Positions 54,190 through 61,959 of a DNA stretch of 64,000 nucleotides are shown here, piece by piece; the stretch's first letter is position 1, and the number at the start of each line of letters is the position of its first letter. The translations under genes and the position numbers were made by a program. Origin of the DNA: Teichococcus coralli (GTDB lineage: Bacteria > Pseudomonadota > Alphaproteobacteria > Acetobacterales > Acetobacteraceae). Location of the stretch: contig NZ_SNVJ01000001.1 of NCBI RefSeq assembly GCF_009829925.1, forward strand, positions 310,001 through 374,000. Direction: 5' to 3'. Under the pieces are notes generated by a model that saw only the letters and a program-made list of their open reading frames with translations, did no database searches and was not told the origin of the DNA.

Positions 54190-55140
54190 TTACGCGGCGG
54201 TGCGGTTCCTGCTTCCACCGCCGCGCCGGAAGCGCGCCAGGTAAGTCGGCACGACCCCTTCCATCGCCTTGGGTGTCAGCCCCAGCGCGGCGAAGCCTTG
54301 CGCCTCCGGCGACACCACGTTGTCGCGCCGGAGTTGCGCCAGCTGGTCGCGCGTCAGCGGCGCGCCCGGCAGGTGCTCGCCGATCGCGGCCTGCAGGCGC
54401 ACCAGCCCGTCCGGCATCTCCACCAGGCGCTTCTGGCGCCCGGTCACCTCCAGCACGTAGCCCATGAGCTCGCGGAAGGTGACCACGCGCGGGCCGCCAA
54501 GCTCATAGGTATGCCCCGTGGTGCCGCTCCGCTGCGCCGCGGCAACGATCGCCTCCGCCACATCGCCGACATAGACCGGCTGGAACCGCGTCGCGCCGCA
54601 GATCACCGGCATGAAGGGCAGCCACTGCGCCATCGCCGCGAAGCGGTTGAGGAACTGGTCCTCTGGGCCAAAGATGATCGAGGGGCGTAGGATCGTCGCC
54701 CCTGGAAAGGCCACGCGCAGCGCCGTCTCCCCTGCCGCCTTGCTGCGTGCATAGGCGCTGGGGCTGGAGGGATCGGCGCCAATGGCCGAGACGTGCACCA
54801 GCCGCTCCACCCCGCCCGCAGCCGCGCCGCGGCCGATGCGGCCAGGCAGTTCGCCTTGCAGGCGCTGGAAGTCGCCGGAACGTTTCTCCGCCAGGATGCC
54901 GATCAGGTTCACCACCAGGGAGGCATCGGCCACCGCGGCGGCCACGTCCGCATCCGAGCCGAGCCGGGCGAAATGCGGCTCGACCTGTCCGACCCGACCC
55001 TGCGTGGCCAGCGGCCGCACGGAGTCCGGGTTCCGTGTGACCACCCGGACGTCGTAGTCGAGCCGCGCCAGACGCGGCACCAGATGCCGCCCGATAAAGC
55101 CGGTCCCGCCAAAGACCGTCGCCAGACGCCGTGTAGCCAT
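54190..55140 (-). CDS. NDUFA9-like NAD(P)-binding protein (complex I-associated, extended SDR)
   Basis: A 316-residue atypical SDR related to mitochondrial complex I subunit NDUFA9. The nucleotide motif is VFGGTGFIGRHLVPRLA near residue 9; RVVTRNPDSVRPL, LVNLIGILAEKRSGDFQRL and RPSIIFGPEDQFLNRFA match the alphaproteobacterial family. An AGGGG precedes the ATG at 55140. These proteins are thought to support quinone or complex I biogenesis; not proven. It is divergent from trcR across 170 bases. Confidence 0.87.
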   Translation of the reverse strand: MATRRLATVFGGTGFIGRHLVPRLARLDYDVRVVTRNPDSVRPLATQGRVGQVEPHFARLGSDADVAAAVADASLVVNLIGILAEKRSGDFQRLQGELPGRIGRGAAAGGVERLVHVSAIGADPSSPSAYARSKAAGETALRVAFPGATILRPSIIFGPEDQFLNRFAAMAQWLPFMPVICGATRFQPVYVGDVAEAIVAAAQRSGTTGHTYELGGPRVVTFRELMGYVLEVTGRQKRLVEMPDGLVRLQAAIGEHLPGAPLTRDQLAQLRRDNVVSPEAQGFAALGLTPKAMEGVVPTYLARFRRGGGSRNRTAA

Positions 55141-55226
55141 GTCCAACCCCTGCTGAGTTGCGTTCTCCGAGATATGGGGTGCTTCCCAACTCGCCAAGCG
55201 TTCAGGGGCGCCGCTTCGGTCGGGCT

Positions 55227-55255
55227 TTGACCCTCCTTCGCCCCCTCTCTATATG
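55227..55255 (+). promoter_or_regulatory. Predicted promoter of trcR
   Basis: TTGACC (55227-55232) and TATATG (55250-55255) are separated by exactly 17 bases, close to the housekeeping consensus. The transcript would start near 55262, and a GGGCGG/CCGCCC hairpin (55267-55272 with 55283-55288) lies at its 5' end. Confidence 0.7.
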
Positions 55256-55310
55256 CAGGGTATCCGGGGCGGTTCGAGCGATCCGCCCGACCCGACTGGT
55301 AAGGTTTCCG

Positions 55311-55880
55311 ATGCCACTGCCGCTGATGCCGAAGGCCACCGCCGTGTGGCTGATCGAGAAGACATCCCTGAGCTTCGAGCAGATCGCCGATTTTGTGGGC
55401 ATGCATCCGCTTGAAGTGCAGGCGATCGCCGACGGCGAGGTCGCGCAGGGGATCGTCGGCTACGACCCCGTGCAGAACGGCCAGCTGACGCGCGAGGAGA
55501 TTGCCCGCTGCGAGGGCAGCCCGGATGCGCGCCTGCGCCTGCTGGAAAGCGCCACGCCGGCGCCCAGGAGCCGCGGGCGCGGCGCGCGCTACACCCCGAT
55601 TTCCAAGCGCAACGACCGGCCGGACGCGATCGCCTTCCTGCTGCGCAATTATCCGCAGCTTACCGAGGCGCAGATCGGCAAGCTCCTGGGCACCACCAAG
55701 GACACTATCGCCAAGGTGCGCGACCGCACGCACTGGAACAGCGCCAACATCAAGCCGCGCGACCCGGTGATCCTCGGCCTGTGCAGCCAGTCCGACCTCA
55801 ATGCGGCCGTTACGGCCGCCGGCGGCAACCCGGCCGCGCCGGCCGGCCTGGGCGAGGACGAGGACCAGGAAGCCGTCTGA
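55311..55880 (+). CDS. trcR: Cell-cycle transcriptional regulator TrcR (DUF1013)
   Basis: A 189-residue protein of the DUF1013 family, found in alphaproteobacteria and called TrcR. Helical blocks: ATAVWLIEKTSLSFEQIADFVGMHPLEVQAIADGEVAQGI, then ISKRNDRPDAIAFLLRNYP and the helix-turn-helix-like EAQIGKLLGTTKDTIAKVRDRTHWN. The C-terminus is acidic (GEDEDQEAV). An AAGG lies before the ATG at 55311, and the leader carries a promoter and hairpin. It is probably an RNA-polymerase-associated or DNA-binding protein; target genes cannot be seen here. Confidence 0.88.
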   Translation: MPLPLMPKATAVWLIEKTSLSFEQIADFVGMHPLEVQAIADGEVAQGIVGYDPVQNGQLTREEIARCEGSPDARLRLLESATPAPRSRGRGARYTPISKRNDRPDAIAFLLRNYPQLTEAQIGKLLGTTKDTIAKVRDRTHWNSANIKPRDPVILGLCSQSDLNAAVTAAGGNPAAPAGLGEDEDQEAV

Positions 55881-55890
55881 GCAATCCTGC

Positions 55891-55938
55891 CGGGCGGCCG
55901 GTTCGCCGCCCGAGGCTTGCGGGAGGGGCCGCGGCCCC
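55891..55938. terminator. GC hairpins between convergent trcR and DUF3126 genes
   Basis: CGGGCGGC (55891-55898) pairs with GCCGCCCG (55905-55912), and the palindrome GGGGCCGCGGCCCC occupies 55925-55938. They fill the 67 bases between the two stops. Neither has a clear U-tract, though CCCCCTTCCC follows. Confidence 0.4.
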
Positions 55939-55947
55939 CTTCCCACC

Positions 55948-56202
55948 CTACATCCGCCGCCGACCCGGCGCCGCGGCTGCCGCCTTAGCGGCTGGAGGCA
56001 GATCCTCCTCAAGGATCGTCAGGTGCACCGCATAGGACACCTCTCCCTCGTCCGTGTCGCGGTGCACGGTGCCGATCACCTCATCTTCCACCGCCAGCTC
56101 AACCGAGAGGCCGGGCCGCGCCGGGCGGACGAGGCGGATTCGCTCGGTTCCGAAAAGGCGGCGCAGATAGGTCTGCACGCGTGCAATATCAGAGGCATCC
56201 AT
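55948..56202 (-). CDS. DUF3126 family protein
   Basis: An 84-residue protein matching DUF3126: MDASDIARVQTYLRRLFGTERIRLV at the N-terminus, VELAVEDEVIGTVHRDTDEGEVSY and ILEEDL. Widespread in alphaproteobacteria beside housekeeping genes, function unknown. Predicted small alpha/beta fold, no membrane span. The C-terminus is Ala-rich and ends in GRRRM. Convergent with trcR. Confidence 0.85.
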   Translation of the reverse strand: MDASDIARVQTYLRRLFGTERIRLVRPARPGLSVELAVEDEVIGTVHRDTDEGEVSYAVHLTILEEDLPPAAKAAAAAPGRRRM

Positions 56203-56402
56203 ACGGCGCCGAAGCTCCTTCCTTGTGAATCATGCGGGAAGCCTTGGCAGCCCGGCTTCCTGGCGCAGAAACGCACTCCGCCGCCTTCTGCGCGCTCCGG
56301 TGCCCATGCGCAAATGCTTTTCACACATCCGTGACAGCTTGGCGGAAAGCAAGCGCCCCCACGACGCGACGCCGTGGAGGCACTCCTTGGCTACGGCGTG
56401 GA

Positions 56403-56573
56403 TCAGCGGCTGACGCGTAGCTTCTCCATCTCGTCCTTCACTCGCAACTTAGCGCGTTTCAATCGGCCAAGGGCACCTGTGTCGGGCTGCGGGCGGGCGC
56501 CCTCGACGGCGATCTGCCGCTCCAGCGTTTCATGTCGTTGCTGCAGGCTGCGCAGGCGGGGCTGTTGCATCAT
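56403..56573 (-). CDS. DUF465 (YdcH-like) small coiled protein
   Basis: A 56-residue helical protein with the DUF465 signature LGRLKRAKLRVKDEMEKL and the N-terminal MMQQPRLRSLQQRHETLERQI. A GGAGG stands about 10 bases before the first ATG at 56573. It is divergent from a second DUF465 gene. Function unknown; likely a small coiled-coil protein. Its upstream frame (to 56744) is not conserved. Confidence 0.75.
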   Translation of the reverse strand: MMQQPRLRSLQQRHETLERQIAVEGARPQPDTGALGRLKRAKLRVKDEMEKLRVSR

Positions 56574-56747
56574 CGACGCGCTGTCCTCCGATGTTTTGCG
56601 GTACCGCGAAACGGTGCCGGCTGGCGAGACGGCCAGGCCGTTCCGCACGAGACATGGCCGGCATCCCTGCCCTCCATGCTCCTTCGCGGCTGAAACCGGA
56701 ACAAGCCGGAGATCAGAGCGTGCTGTGCGACCACGCCCGGGCATGAT

Positions 56748-56999
56748 ATGGCGCTTTCACGCTCAGATGCGACTCAAACCGACCAACCGATGAGGCCCAT
56801 CCTGGCCGACCGAGACAGCCTGCTCCGCCGCCTGCACGAGCTCCGCAGTGAGCACCGTGACCTGGACACCGTGATCGCGCACATGGAGGGCTCGCTGCTG
56901 GACCAGCTTCAGCTGCAACGCCTGAAGAAGCGCAAACTGAAGCTGAAGGACGAGATCGCCTGGCTGGAAAGCCGGCTGGTGCCCGACATCATCGCCTGA
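56748..56999 (+). CDS. DUF465 (YdcH-like) small protein
   Basis: An 83-residue protein whose core LLRRLHELRSEHRDLDTVIAHM and LQRLKKRKLKLKDEIAWLES is the DUF465 pattern. The start may be at 56748 or at 56790 (MRPILADRD); neither has a strong ribosome site. A coiled-coil structure is likely. It is a paralogue of the product at 56403-56573 and faces away from it across 174 bases. Confidence 0.78.
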   Translation: MALSRSDATQTDQPMRPILADRDSLLRRLHELRSEHRDLDTVIAHMEGSLLDQLQLQRLKKRKLKLKDEIAWLESRLVPDIIA

Positions 57000-57067
57000 A
57001 CAGGGAGCACGGGCCGCCGAGCGGCCCCCATCCCTGCCCCGCCCGCCTGAACGGCGGCTGAAAAGCA

Positions 57068-57093
57068 GAAGGGGCGCCTTGCGGCGCCCCTTC
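57068..57093 (-). terminator. Terminator of the OmpA-family gene, possibly bidirectional
   Basis: GAAGGGGCGCC (57068-57078) and GGCGCCCCTTC (57083-57093) form a perfect 11-bp stem with loop TTGC. On the minus strand the stem is followed by TGCTTTTC, a U-tract 28 bases after the porin stop. On the plus strand a weaker CCCGTTTCC follows, so it may also end the DUF465 gene. Confidence 0.8.
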
Positions 57094-57120
57094 CCGTTTC
57101 CGGCCGGTGAGCCGTGCTGC

Positions 57121-58236
57121 TCAGCGCAGCACGATCTCCACGCGGCGGTTCTGCGGCTCGCGCACGCCATCGGCCGTCGGCACCAGCGGGCGGCTCTCGC
57201 CGAAGGCCTGCACGGTGATCGCGGAGCGGCTCACGCCCAGACGGACCAGCTCGGCGGCGACCGCGTCGGCGCGGCGCTGGGACAGGCGCTGGTTGTACTG
57301 CGGCGTGCCGGCGCGGTCGGCGTGGCCGGCCACCTCGATGCGGGTGGTCTGCATGCGCCCGGAGTTCTGCGCGGCCTCGGCGATGATCTGGCGGGCACGG
57401 TCCGTCAGGTCGGCGCGGTCGAAGTCGAAGAACACCAGGTAGGTGCGGGCCGGGGCCGGAGCGGCCGCCGGAGCCGGCGCGACAACCGGAACCGGCGCCG
57501 GCGGCACCGGCTGGTTGAAGGCGTAGCGCAGGCCGACGAACACGGAGTGGTTGTAGTTCTCCGAGTCGACCTTGGAGCTGGTCGCAACACCGGTCGGACC
57601 GCGGGTGACCACCGTCAGCTCCGGCTCCAGCGTGCCGAAGAAGCGGTACTCGGCGGTCAGCGCCAGGCCCGGCACGGCGGCGATCGGGAAGGCGAGGCCA
57701 GCGATGCCCTGGAAGGCGAACTGGCTGTCCTTGTCGTTGATCGTCACGCTGTTGACGTTGGCGTTGTTCGGCGTGAAGCGGCTACGGACGGTGTCGTAGT
57801 CGGTCCAGGCCCAACCAACGCCCGCGCCGACATACGGAACAACCGGCAGGCCGAGGTTGAAGTCATACAGCGCGTTGACCATCGCGCCATAGGTGCGGGC
57901 GGTGCCGCCGATCCCGGGCAGCGGGCCGCCGGCCGAGATGTTGTCAACGTCGTTCTGGCGGTAGTTGCCTTCGATTTCGGCCCGCAGACCGTTGCCGAAG
58001 CCCCAGCCCAGGCTCACGACGCCGCCGAAGCCATTCTCGAACTCGACCTCGCCGAGAACCGTGTCGTTGTCGTTGCCGACATCGAAGGTACGGTCGTCAG
58101 GGCCCGTGATCTTGCCGTTCTGGAGATAGTTGTAGCCAGCGCCAGCACCGACATACACGCCCGTCACAGGCTGCGCCTGAGCCGCGAGCGGCAGCGCCAG
58201 AACGGTCGCGGCCAGAAGCGCCTTCTTGAGGCTCAT
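57121..58236 (-). CDS. OmpA-family outer membrane beta-barrel protein
   Basis: A 371-residue exported protein. The signal peptide MSLKKALLAATVLALPLAAQA ends near residue 21. An eight-stranded barrel follows (GVYVGAGAGYNY, LGWGFGNGLRAEIEGNYR, VPYVGAGVGWAW, ALTAEYRFFG), then a Pro/Ala linker APAPAAAPAPAR, then the OmpA peptidoglycan-binding domain ending NRRVEIVLR, with the diaminopimelate-contacting Asp and Arg in HADRAG and RLSQRRADAVA. GAGGAG lies just before the ATG at 58236. It anchors outer membrane to cell wall. An A/T-rich leader and a TGCCACATGTGGCA palindrome lie upstream. Confidence 0.93.
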   Translation of the reverse strand: MSLKKALLAATVLALPLAAQAQPVTGVYVGAGAGYNYLQNGKITGPDDRTFDVGNDNDTVLGEVEFENGFGGVVSLGWGFGNGLRAEIEGNYRQNDVDNISAGGPLPGIGGTARTYGAMVNALYDFNLGLPVVPYVGAGVGWAWTDYDTVRSRFTPNNANVNSVTINDKDSQFAFQGIAGLAFPIAAVPGLALTAEYRFFGTLEPELTVVTRGPTGVATSSKVDSENYNHSVFVGLRYAFNQPVPPAPVPVVAPAPAAAPAPARTYLVFFDFDRADLTDRARQIIAEAAQNSGRMQTTRIEVAGHADRAGTPQYNQRLSQRRADAVAAELVRLGVSRSAITVQAFGESRPLVPTADGVREPQNRRVEIVLR

Positions 58237-58373
58237 TAGAATTCTCCTCGATCCTTCAGAGGCATGCTCGCTGCGCTTGGTCACGAAGACATCGAGCACT
58301 TCGATTCCGGGCGCCGCGTACGGATCATGTAGCATCTCGAGGGAAACAGCGCAGCATGCGCTGCTGTGATTTC

Positions 58374-58387
58374 TGCCACATGTGGCA
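58374..58387. promoter_or_regulatory. 14-base perfect palindrome upstream of the OmpA-family gene
   Basis: TGCCACATGTGGCA is fully self-complementary and sits 138 bases before the porin start, inside the 170-base gap after purK. A second short element, GCCACAGTGG, follows at 58393-58402 or so. No U-tract is attached, so an operator is more likely than a terminator. Confidence 0.4.
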
Positions 58388-58406
58388 TGCACGCCACAGT
58401 GGTTTT

Positions 58407-59564
58407 TCAAGGCGTTACTCGCAACCTCGTGAGCAGCGCCGCCCCTTCGGGGCCGCCGAGCATCTCGCGCGGCAGGAGATGGTTGGCATGGCCCATCTTG
58501 CGTCCGGCGCGAGGGGCGGCCTTGCCGTAGAGATGCACGGAGGTGCCGGCCTGTGCCAGCAGTTCCGGGACCAGCGCCATGCCCTCCGGCCCCACGAGAT
58601 TGCGCATCACCGCGTCGGAGTGCCGTTCGGCGCTGCCCAGGGGCAGGCCGGCGACCGCGCGGATGTGCTGGTGGAACTGGCTGGCCTGGCAGGCGTCCAT
58701 TGTCCAGTGGCCGGAATTATGCGGCCTCGGCGCGATCTCGTTGCCCAGCAGGGTGCCGTCCGGCAGCAGGAAGAACTCCACGGCGAGCACGCCGACCAGT
58801 TCCAGCTCGGCCGCAACCCGGGCGGCGTGCGCGCGCGCGGCGGCGGCCACTTCGGACGGCACGCGGGCGGGTGCGAAGGAAAGGTCCAGGATGTGGTTCC
58901 GGTGCCGATTCTCCACCGCGTCGTAAACCGCCGTCGCACCATCGGCGCCCCGTGCCGCGACCGCGGAAATTTCCTGCGCGAAGGGCACGAAGGCTTCCAG
59001 GATCAGCGGCTTCGGCTCCAGCCGGGCGAAGGCGGCGGCCGCTTCGTCCGGGGCGCGCAGCACCACCTGGCCCCGGCCGTCATAGCCGAGGCGCGTGGTC
59101 TTGAGCACGGCGGGCAGGCCGATCGCGGCGATCGCCGACTCCAGCTCCTCAGGGCTTGCCACCGCGCGCCAGGGGGCCACGGGCACCCCGGCCTGCGCGA
59201 GGAACCTTTTTTCCTGCAGCCGGTCCTGGCAGATCGCGAGCGCCTTGCGGCCTGGCCGGCAGGGCACCAGCGGCGCCAAAACCTCCAGCGTGGCGGCCGG
59301 AACGTTCTCGAACTCGAAGGTCGCCACGTCCACAGCGCGGGCGAAGGCGGCCAGGGCGGCCGCATCCTCGTAGGCCGCGACCGTGCGCGCGGCAGAAACC
59401 TGCATGCCCGGAGAATCCGCGTCGGGAGCATAGACGTGGCAGCGGTAGCCGAGCTCGGCGGCAGCCAGCGCCGACATGCGGCCAAGCTGTCCGCCGCCAA
59501 GGATGCCGATGGTGGCGTTGGGCGGCAGCGGGAAACGGCCGGGGGCGTCGGCCTCGCTCATCAT
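58407..59564 (-). CDS. purK: N5-carboxyaminoimidazole ribonucleotide synthase
   Basis: A 385-residue ATP-grasp enzyme that carboxylates AIR with bicarbonate and ATP in purine synthesis. [20 protein letters not shown] opens the protein, followed by [17 protein letters not shown] (ATP-binding), [31 protein letters not shown] and the C-terminal region. The double ATG at 59564/59561 overlaps the purE stop, so translation is coupled. Normal length. The pair purE-purK is a usual operon. Confidence 0.95.
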   Translation of the reverse strand: MMSEADAPGRFPLPPNATIGILGGGQLGRMSALAAAELGYRCHVYAPDADSPGMQVSAARTVAAYEDAAALAAFARAVDVATFEFENVPAATLEVLAPLVPCRPGRKALAICQDRLQEKRFLAQAGVPVAPWRAVASPEELESAIAAIGLPAVLKTTRLGYDGRGQVVLRAPDEAAAAFARLEPKPLILEAFVPFAQEISAVAARGADGATAVYDAVENRHRNHILDLSFAPARVPSEVAAAARAHAARVAAELELVGVLAVEFFLLPDGTLLGNEIAPRPHNSGHWTMDACQASQFHQHIRAVAGLPLGSAERHSDAVMRNLVGPEGMALVPELLAQAGTSVHLYGKAAPRAGRKMGHANHLLPREMLGGPEGAALLTRLRVTP

Positions 59565-60055
59565 GCCGGCTCCTCCGCCACGGAGGCCGTCTGCTCGGCG
59601 CGGAACGCATCCAGGCGCCTAGCCAGCGCGGCGTCGGTGGTGGCCAGCATGGCGGCGGCGAGCAGGGCGGCGTTCACCGCGCCGGCCCGGCCGATGGCGA
59701 GGGTGCCCACCGGCACGCCGGCCGGCATCTGCACAATGGAAAGCAGGCTGTCCATGCCCTTCAGTGCATGGCTCTCGACCGGAACGCCAAGCACCGGCAG
59801 GCGGGTCATGGCCGCCGCCATGCCGGGCAGGTGCGCCGCGCCCCCTGCGCCGGCGATGATGGCGCGCAGGCCCCGGCCGGCGGCGGACTGCGCGTAGTCG
59901 TACAGGCGTTGCGGCGTGCGATGCGCCGAGACCACGCGGGTCTCATGCGGAACGCCCAGGCGCGCGAGCGTCTCCGCCGTGTGGCGCATCGTCTCCCAGT
60001 CCGAGCGGCTGCCCATGATGATGCCGACGAGCGGCGCGGCTTCGGTTTCGGTCAC
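59561..60055 (-). CDS. purE: N5-carboxyaminoimidazole ribonucleotide mutase
   Basis: A 164-residue class I PurE that moves the carboxyl group of N5-CAIR to C4. [16 protein letters not shown] with the active-site serine, [15 protein letters not shown], and [24 protein letters not shown] are diagnostic. The GTG at 60055 gives the expected N-terminus and has AGGA upstream; an ATG at 60124 would add 23 residues with no conservation. Next upstream is the COQ9 gene. Confidence 0.94.
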   Translation of the reverse strand: MTETEAAPLVGIIMGSRSDWETMRHTAETLARLGVPHETRVVSAHRTPQRLYDYAQSAAGRGLRAIIAGAGGAAHLPGMAAAMTRLPVLGVPVESHALKGMDSLLSIVQMPAGVPVGTLAIGRAGAVNAALLAAAMLATTDAALARRLDAFRAEQTASVAEEPA

Positions 60056-60145
60056 GCGCGAAGATCCTGCAGCAGAGATGGCCGGAAGGTGCGGCCTGTG
60101 CCGCGCCCAGGCCGGATTGTCCATCGCTTTTCTGGCCTCTCGCGC

Positions 60146-60730
60146 TCAGGCCGCCTTGCGCCGGCAGCGCTGCAGCCGGCCCAGTTCGCCGAGCCGGCGG
60201 TCGAGGAAAGCCAGCGTCGCCGCCGCCCCGGGATCGGGGTCCTGCAGCCAGAAGCCGAGCGTGGCGGCATAGATCCCGGCCAGCGTGGCGCGGCGCGTGT
60301 AGAACGAGGCGTCGGAGGAGGTGTCGCCGGCGGCCTGCCAGATGGCATCCACCGTGCGTGCCGTGGCGCGGCCGGCGGCGCCCAGGTTCCATGGCAGCGC
60401 GAGCAGCGCCAGCCCGCGGCGCACCGCCTCCTTGTGCGGCGCCTGCTGGTGCAGCCGGATGGCGACGAGCGCCCGGATCCGCGCCGGGATGCGCATCCCG
60501 TCCAGACCTGCACCCGCCGCCTCGGCCGCCATGTCGCGGTCGGCCAGGTCGCACCAGGCCTCGACCATGCCGACCGGACCGCGCGGAAACAGCCATTCCG
60601 CCGCTTCCGGGCTGTCGCCCCTGGCCGAGAGGCCCGCGCGCAGCGCCTCGGTGGTCCAGCCGAGCCGCGGCACCTCGGGCAGCATGGCACGCAGGGCGGC
60701 GTCGCGCTCGGCGCTGCGCTCCAGGCTCAT
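60146..60730 (-). CDS. COQ9 family protein (ubiquinone biosynthesis)
   Basis: A 194-residue protein of the COQ9 family, which is a TetR-fold lipid-binding protein that delivers ubiquinone intermediates to hydroxylases. The family segment IPARIRALVAIRLHQQAPHKEAVRRGLALLALPWN is visible near residues 81-115, then TRRATLAGIYAATLGFWLQD. In many alphaproteobacteria it is transcribed away from rpsU; here def lies between them. It overlaps the def stop as ATGA, so the two are coupled. Confidence 0.86.
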   Translation of the reverse strand: MSLERSAERDAALRAMLPEVPRLGWTTEALRAGLSARGDSPEAAEWLFPRGPVGMVEAWCDLADRDMAAEAAGAGLDGMRIPARIRALVAIRLHQQAPHKEAVRRGLALLALPWNLGAAGRATARTVDAIWQAAGDTSSDASFYTRRATLAGIYAATLGFWLQDPDPGAAATLAFLDRRLGELGRLQRCRRKAA

Positions 60731-61266
60731 CGGGGCGACTCCGCGGCGGCCTGTTGCTGCTGCTGCTGGTGCTGGTGCGCGGCGGCGCGGGCCAGCTCGT
60801 CGGTGAAGCCGAAGAGGGCGAGATCGCTCATCCGGCTCGGATAAAGGATGCCGTTCAGGTGATCGAACTCATGCTGCATGACCCGGGCGAGCATGCCTTG
60901 CGCCTCCCCTTCCACCGCCCGGCCTTCCGCATCGAGGCCGCGGAAGCCGACGCGCCCGGCCCGCTCCACGTTGCCGCGCAGGCCGGGAATCGAAAGGCAG
61001 CCTTCCCAGCCACGCTGGTCGGCCGGGGTCAGCAGCTCGATCTCCGGGTTGATGAGCGCGGCCACCTCGTCGCCGTTGCGCCAGACGAAGATGCGCAACG
61101 GAACATGCACCTGCGGCGCGGCAAGGCCGAGGCCGGAGGCGTCGAGCATGGTTTCCGCCATGTTTTCAAGGAGGTCCTGGATCTCCGGCGCCGTGGGGTC
61201 GGCCACCGGCTCAGCGACCTGCAACAGGACGGGGTGGCCCATGCGGGCGATCTTCAGAATGGCCAT
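60727..61266 (-). CDS. def: Peptide deformylase
   Basis: A 179-residue metalloprotease that removes formyl groups from nascent proteins. The three motifs are intact: GLGLAAPQ near residue 46, WEGCLSIP near 90 and QHEFDHLNG near 134. The ATG at 61266 has GGAG about 7 bases upstream; an upstream ATG at 61296 is less well placed. The C-terminus adds a His/Gln-rich tail, [13 protein letters not shown]. It is divergent from rpsU, with which it shares a promoter region of 191 bases. Confidence 0.94.
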   Translation of the reverse strand: MAILKIARMGHPVLLQVAEPVADPTAPEIQDLLENMAETMLDASGLGLAAPQVHVPLRIFVWRNGDEVAALINPEIELLTPADQRGWEGCLSIPGLRGNVERAGRVGFRGLDAEGRAVEGEAQGMLARVMQHEFDHLNGILYPSRMSDLALFGFTDELARAAAHQHQQQQQQAAAESPR

Positions 61267-61457
61267 GCGCCGTCTCCATGGAGGAAAGTCTGACATTTGG
61301 TTTCCGGAAGGGCGCGTGGAAGGGCTTCCAATCCGGCGGGAAGGCGTGTTATTCGCTGCGCTCCTTGCTGGAAGGCACCGGCGTCTGCCGGCGCTACGTG
61401 TTTCCGCGTTCACTCACCCGGCTTTCAGGCCCTGGCTCAAAGAGGAGACCGCACAGC

Positions 61458-61661
61458 GTGCAGGTCGTCGTTCGGGACAACAACATCGATCAGGCCCTCA
61501 AGGCCCTCAAGAAGAAGCTGCAGCGCGAAGGCGTGTTTCGCGAGATGAAGCTGCGCCGCCACTACGAGAAGCCTTCCGAGCGCCGCGCCCGCGAGGCCGC
61601 CGAGGCGGTTCGCCGGGCCCGCAAGGTGGAGCGCAAGCGCCTGGAGCGCGAGGGCTTCTGA
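61458..61661 (+). CDS. rpsU: 30S ribosomal protein S21
   Basis: A 67-residue basic ribosomal protein with the standard [25 protein letters not shown] start and the Arg-rich tail [14 protein letters not shown]. The GTG start at 61458 follows GAGGAG (61442-61447) by 10 bases. The frame is open upstream for 60 codons but that extension is not S21. The divergent def-COQ9 operon is the alphaproteobacterial neighbourhood of this gene. A hairpin followed by TTTTGT lies downstream near 61731-61770. Confidence 0.93.
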   Translation: MQVVVRDNNIDQALKALKKKLQREGVFREMKLRRHYEKPSERRAREAAEAVRRARKVERKRLEREGF

Positions 61662-61701
61662 TCGCCCTTCGCCCGGCGAGGCTGTCCCGGCGACGGGGCG
61701 C

Positions 61702-61770
61702 CCGCGGGGCAGGCAATGGAGAGACGCAAGCCGCGGGGCGGGCAATAGAGCTCGCCTGCCGCGGTTTTGT
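61702..61770 (+). terminator. Terminator region of rpsU with a duplicated left arm
   Basis: A 20-base segment CCGCGGGGCAGGCAATGGAG (61702-61721) recurs with two changes at 61731-61750. Either copy can pair with GCCTGCCGCGG (61754-61764), which is followed by TTTTGTCG. The upstream copy pairs better (11 pairs with a two-base bulge). Two mutually exclusive hairpins could therefore form before the U-tract. Confidence 0.5.
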
Positions 61771-61876
61771 CGTTTCAGGCGGAAGTCCACAAAGCGTTTG
61801 ATCGTATTGCGCGTGGCGACGTGCCGCGCGAGCGGTCCGCTGCGGGCTGTGGGACCAGTTCCTCCCGCACAGAATA

Positions 61877-61891
61877 GTTACACAACGTAAC
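61877..61891. promoter_or_regulatory. Inverted repeat upstream of the RND efflux operon
   Basis: GTTAC-ACAAC-GTAAC is a palindrome with 5-base arms in a locally AT-rich stretch (AGAATAGTTACACAACGTAAC region), 69 bases before the adaptor start. The form is that of a TetR/AcrR-family operator, the usual regulators of RND pumps. No regulator gene is within the window on this side. Confidence 0.45.
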
Positions 61892-61959
61892 GTCGCCTAT
61901 GCCATCCTGTGGTGCCGCATTAAGCGGGACATACAGCGCCCCTGATTCGGGACACCACC

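Noticed and set aside
55266..55290. GGTTCGA text near trcR suggesting a tRNA T-arm
   Set aside because: The stem and loop sizes do not match a T-arm and no anticodon or acceptor stem is found around it; it is better read as a leader hairpin.
60752..60775. A trinucleotide run encoding repeated Gln in def as a possible variable repeat
   Set aside because: Only six to seven Gln codons interrupted by His codons; too short to argue for phase variation.
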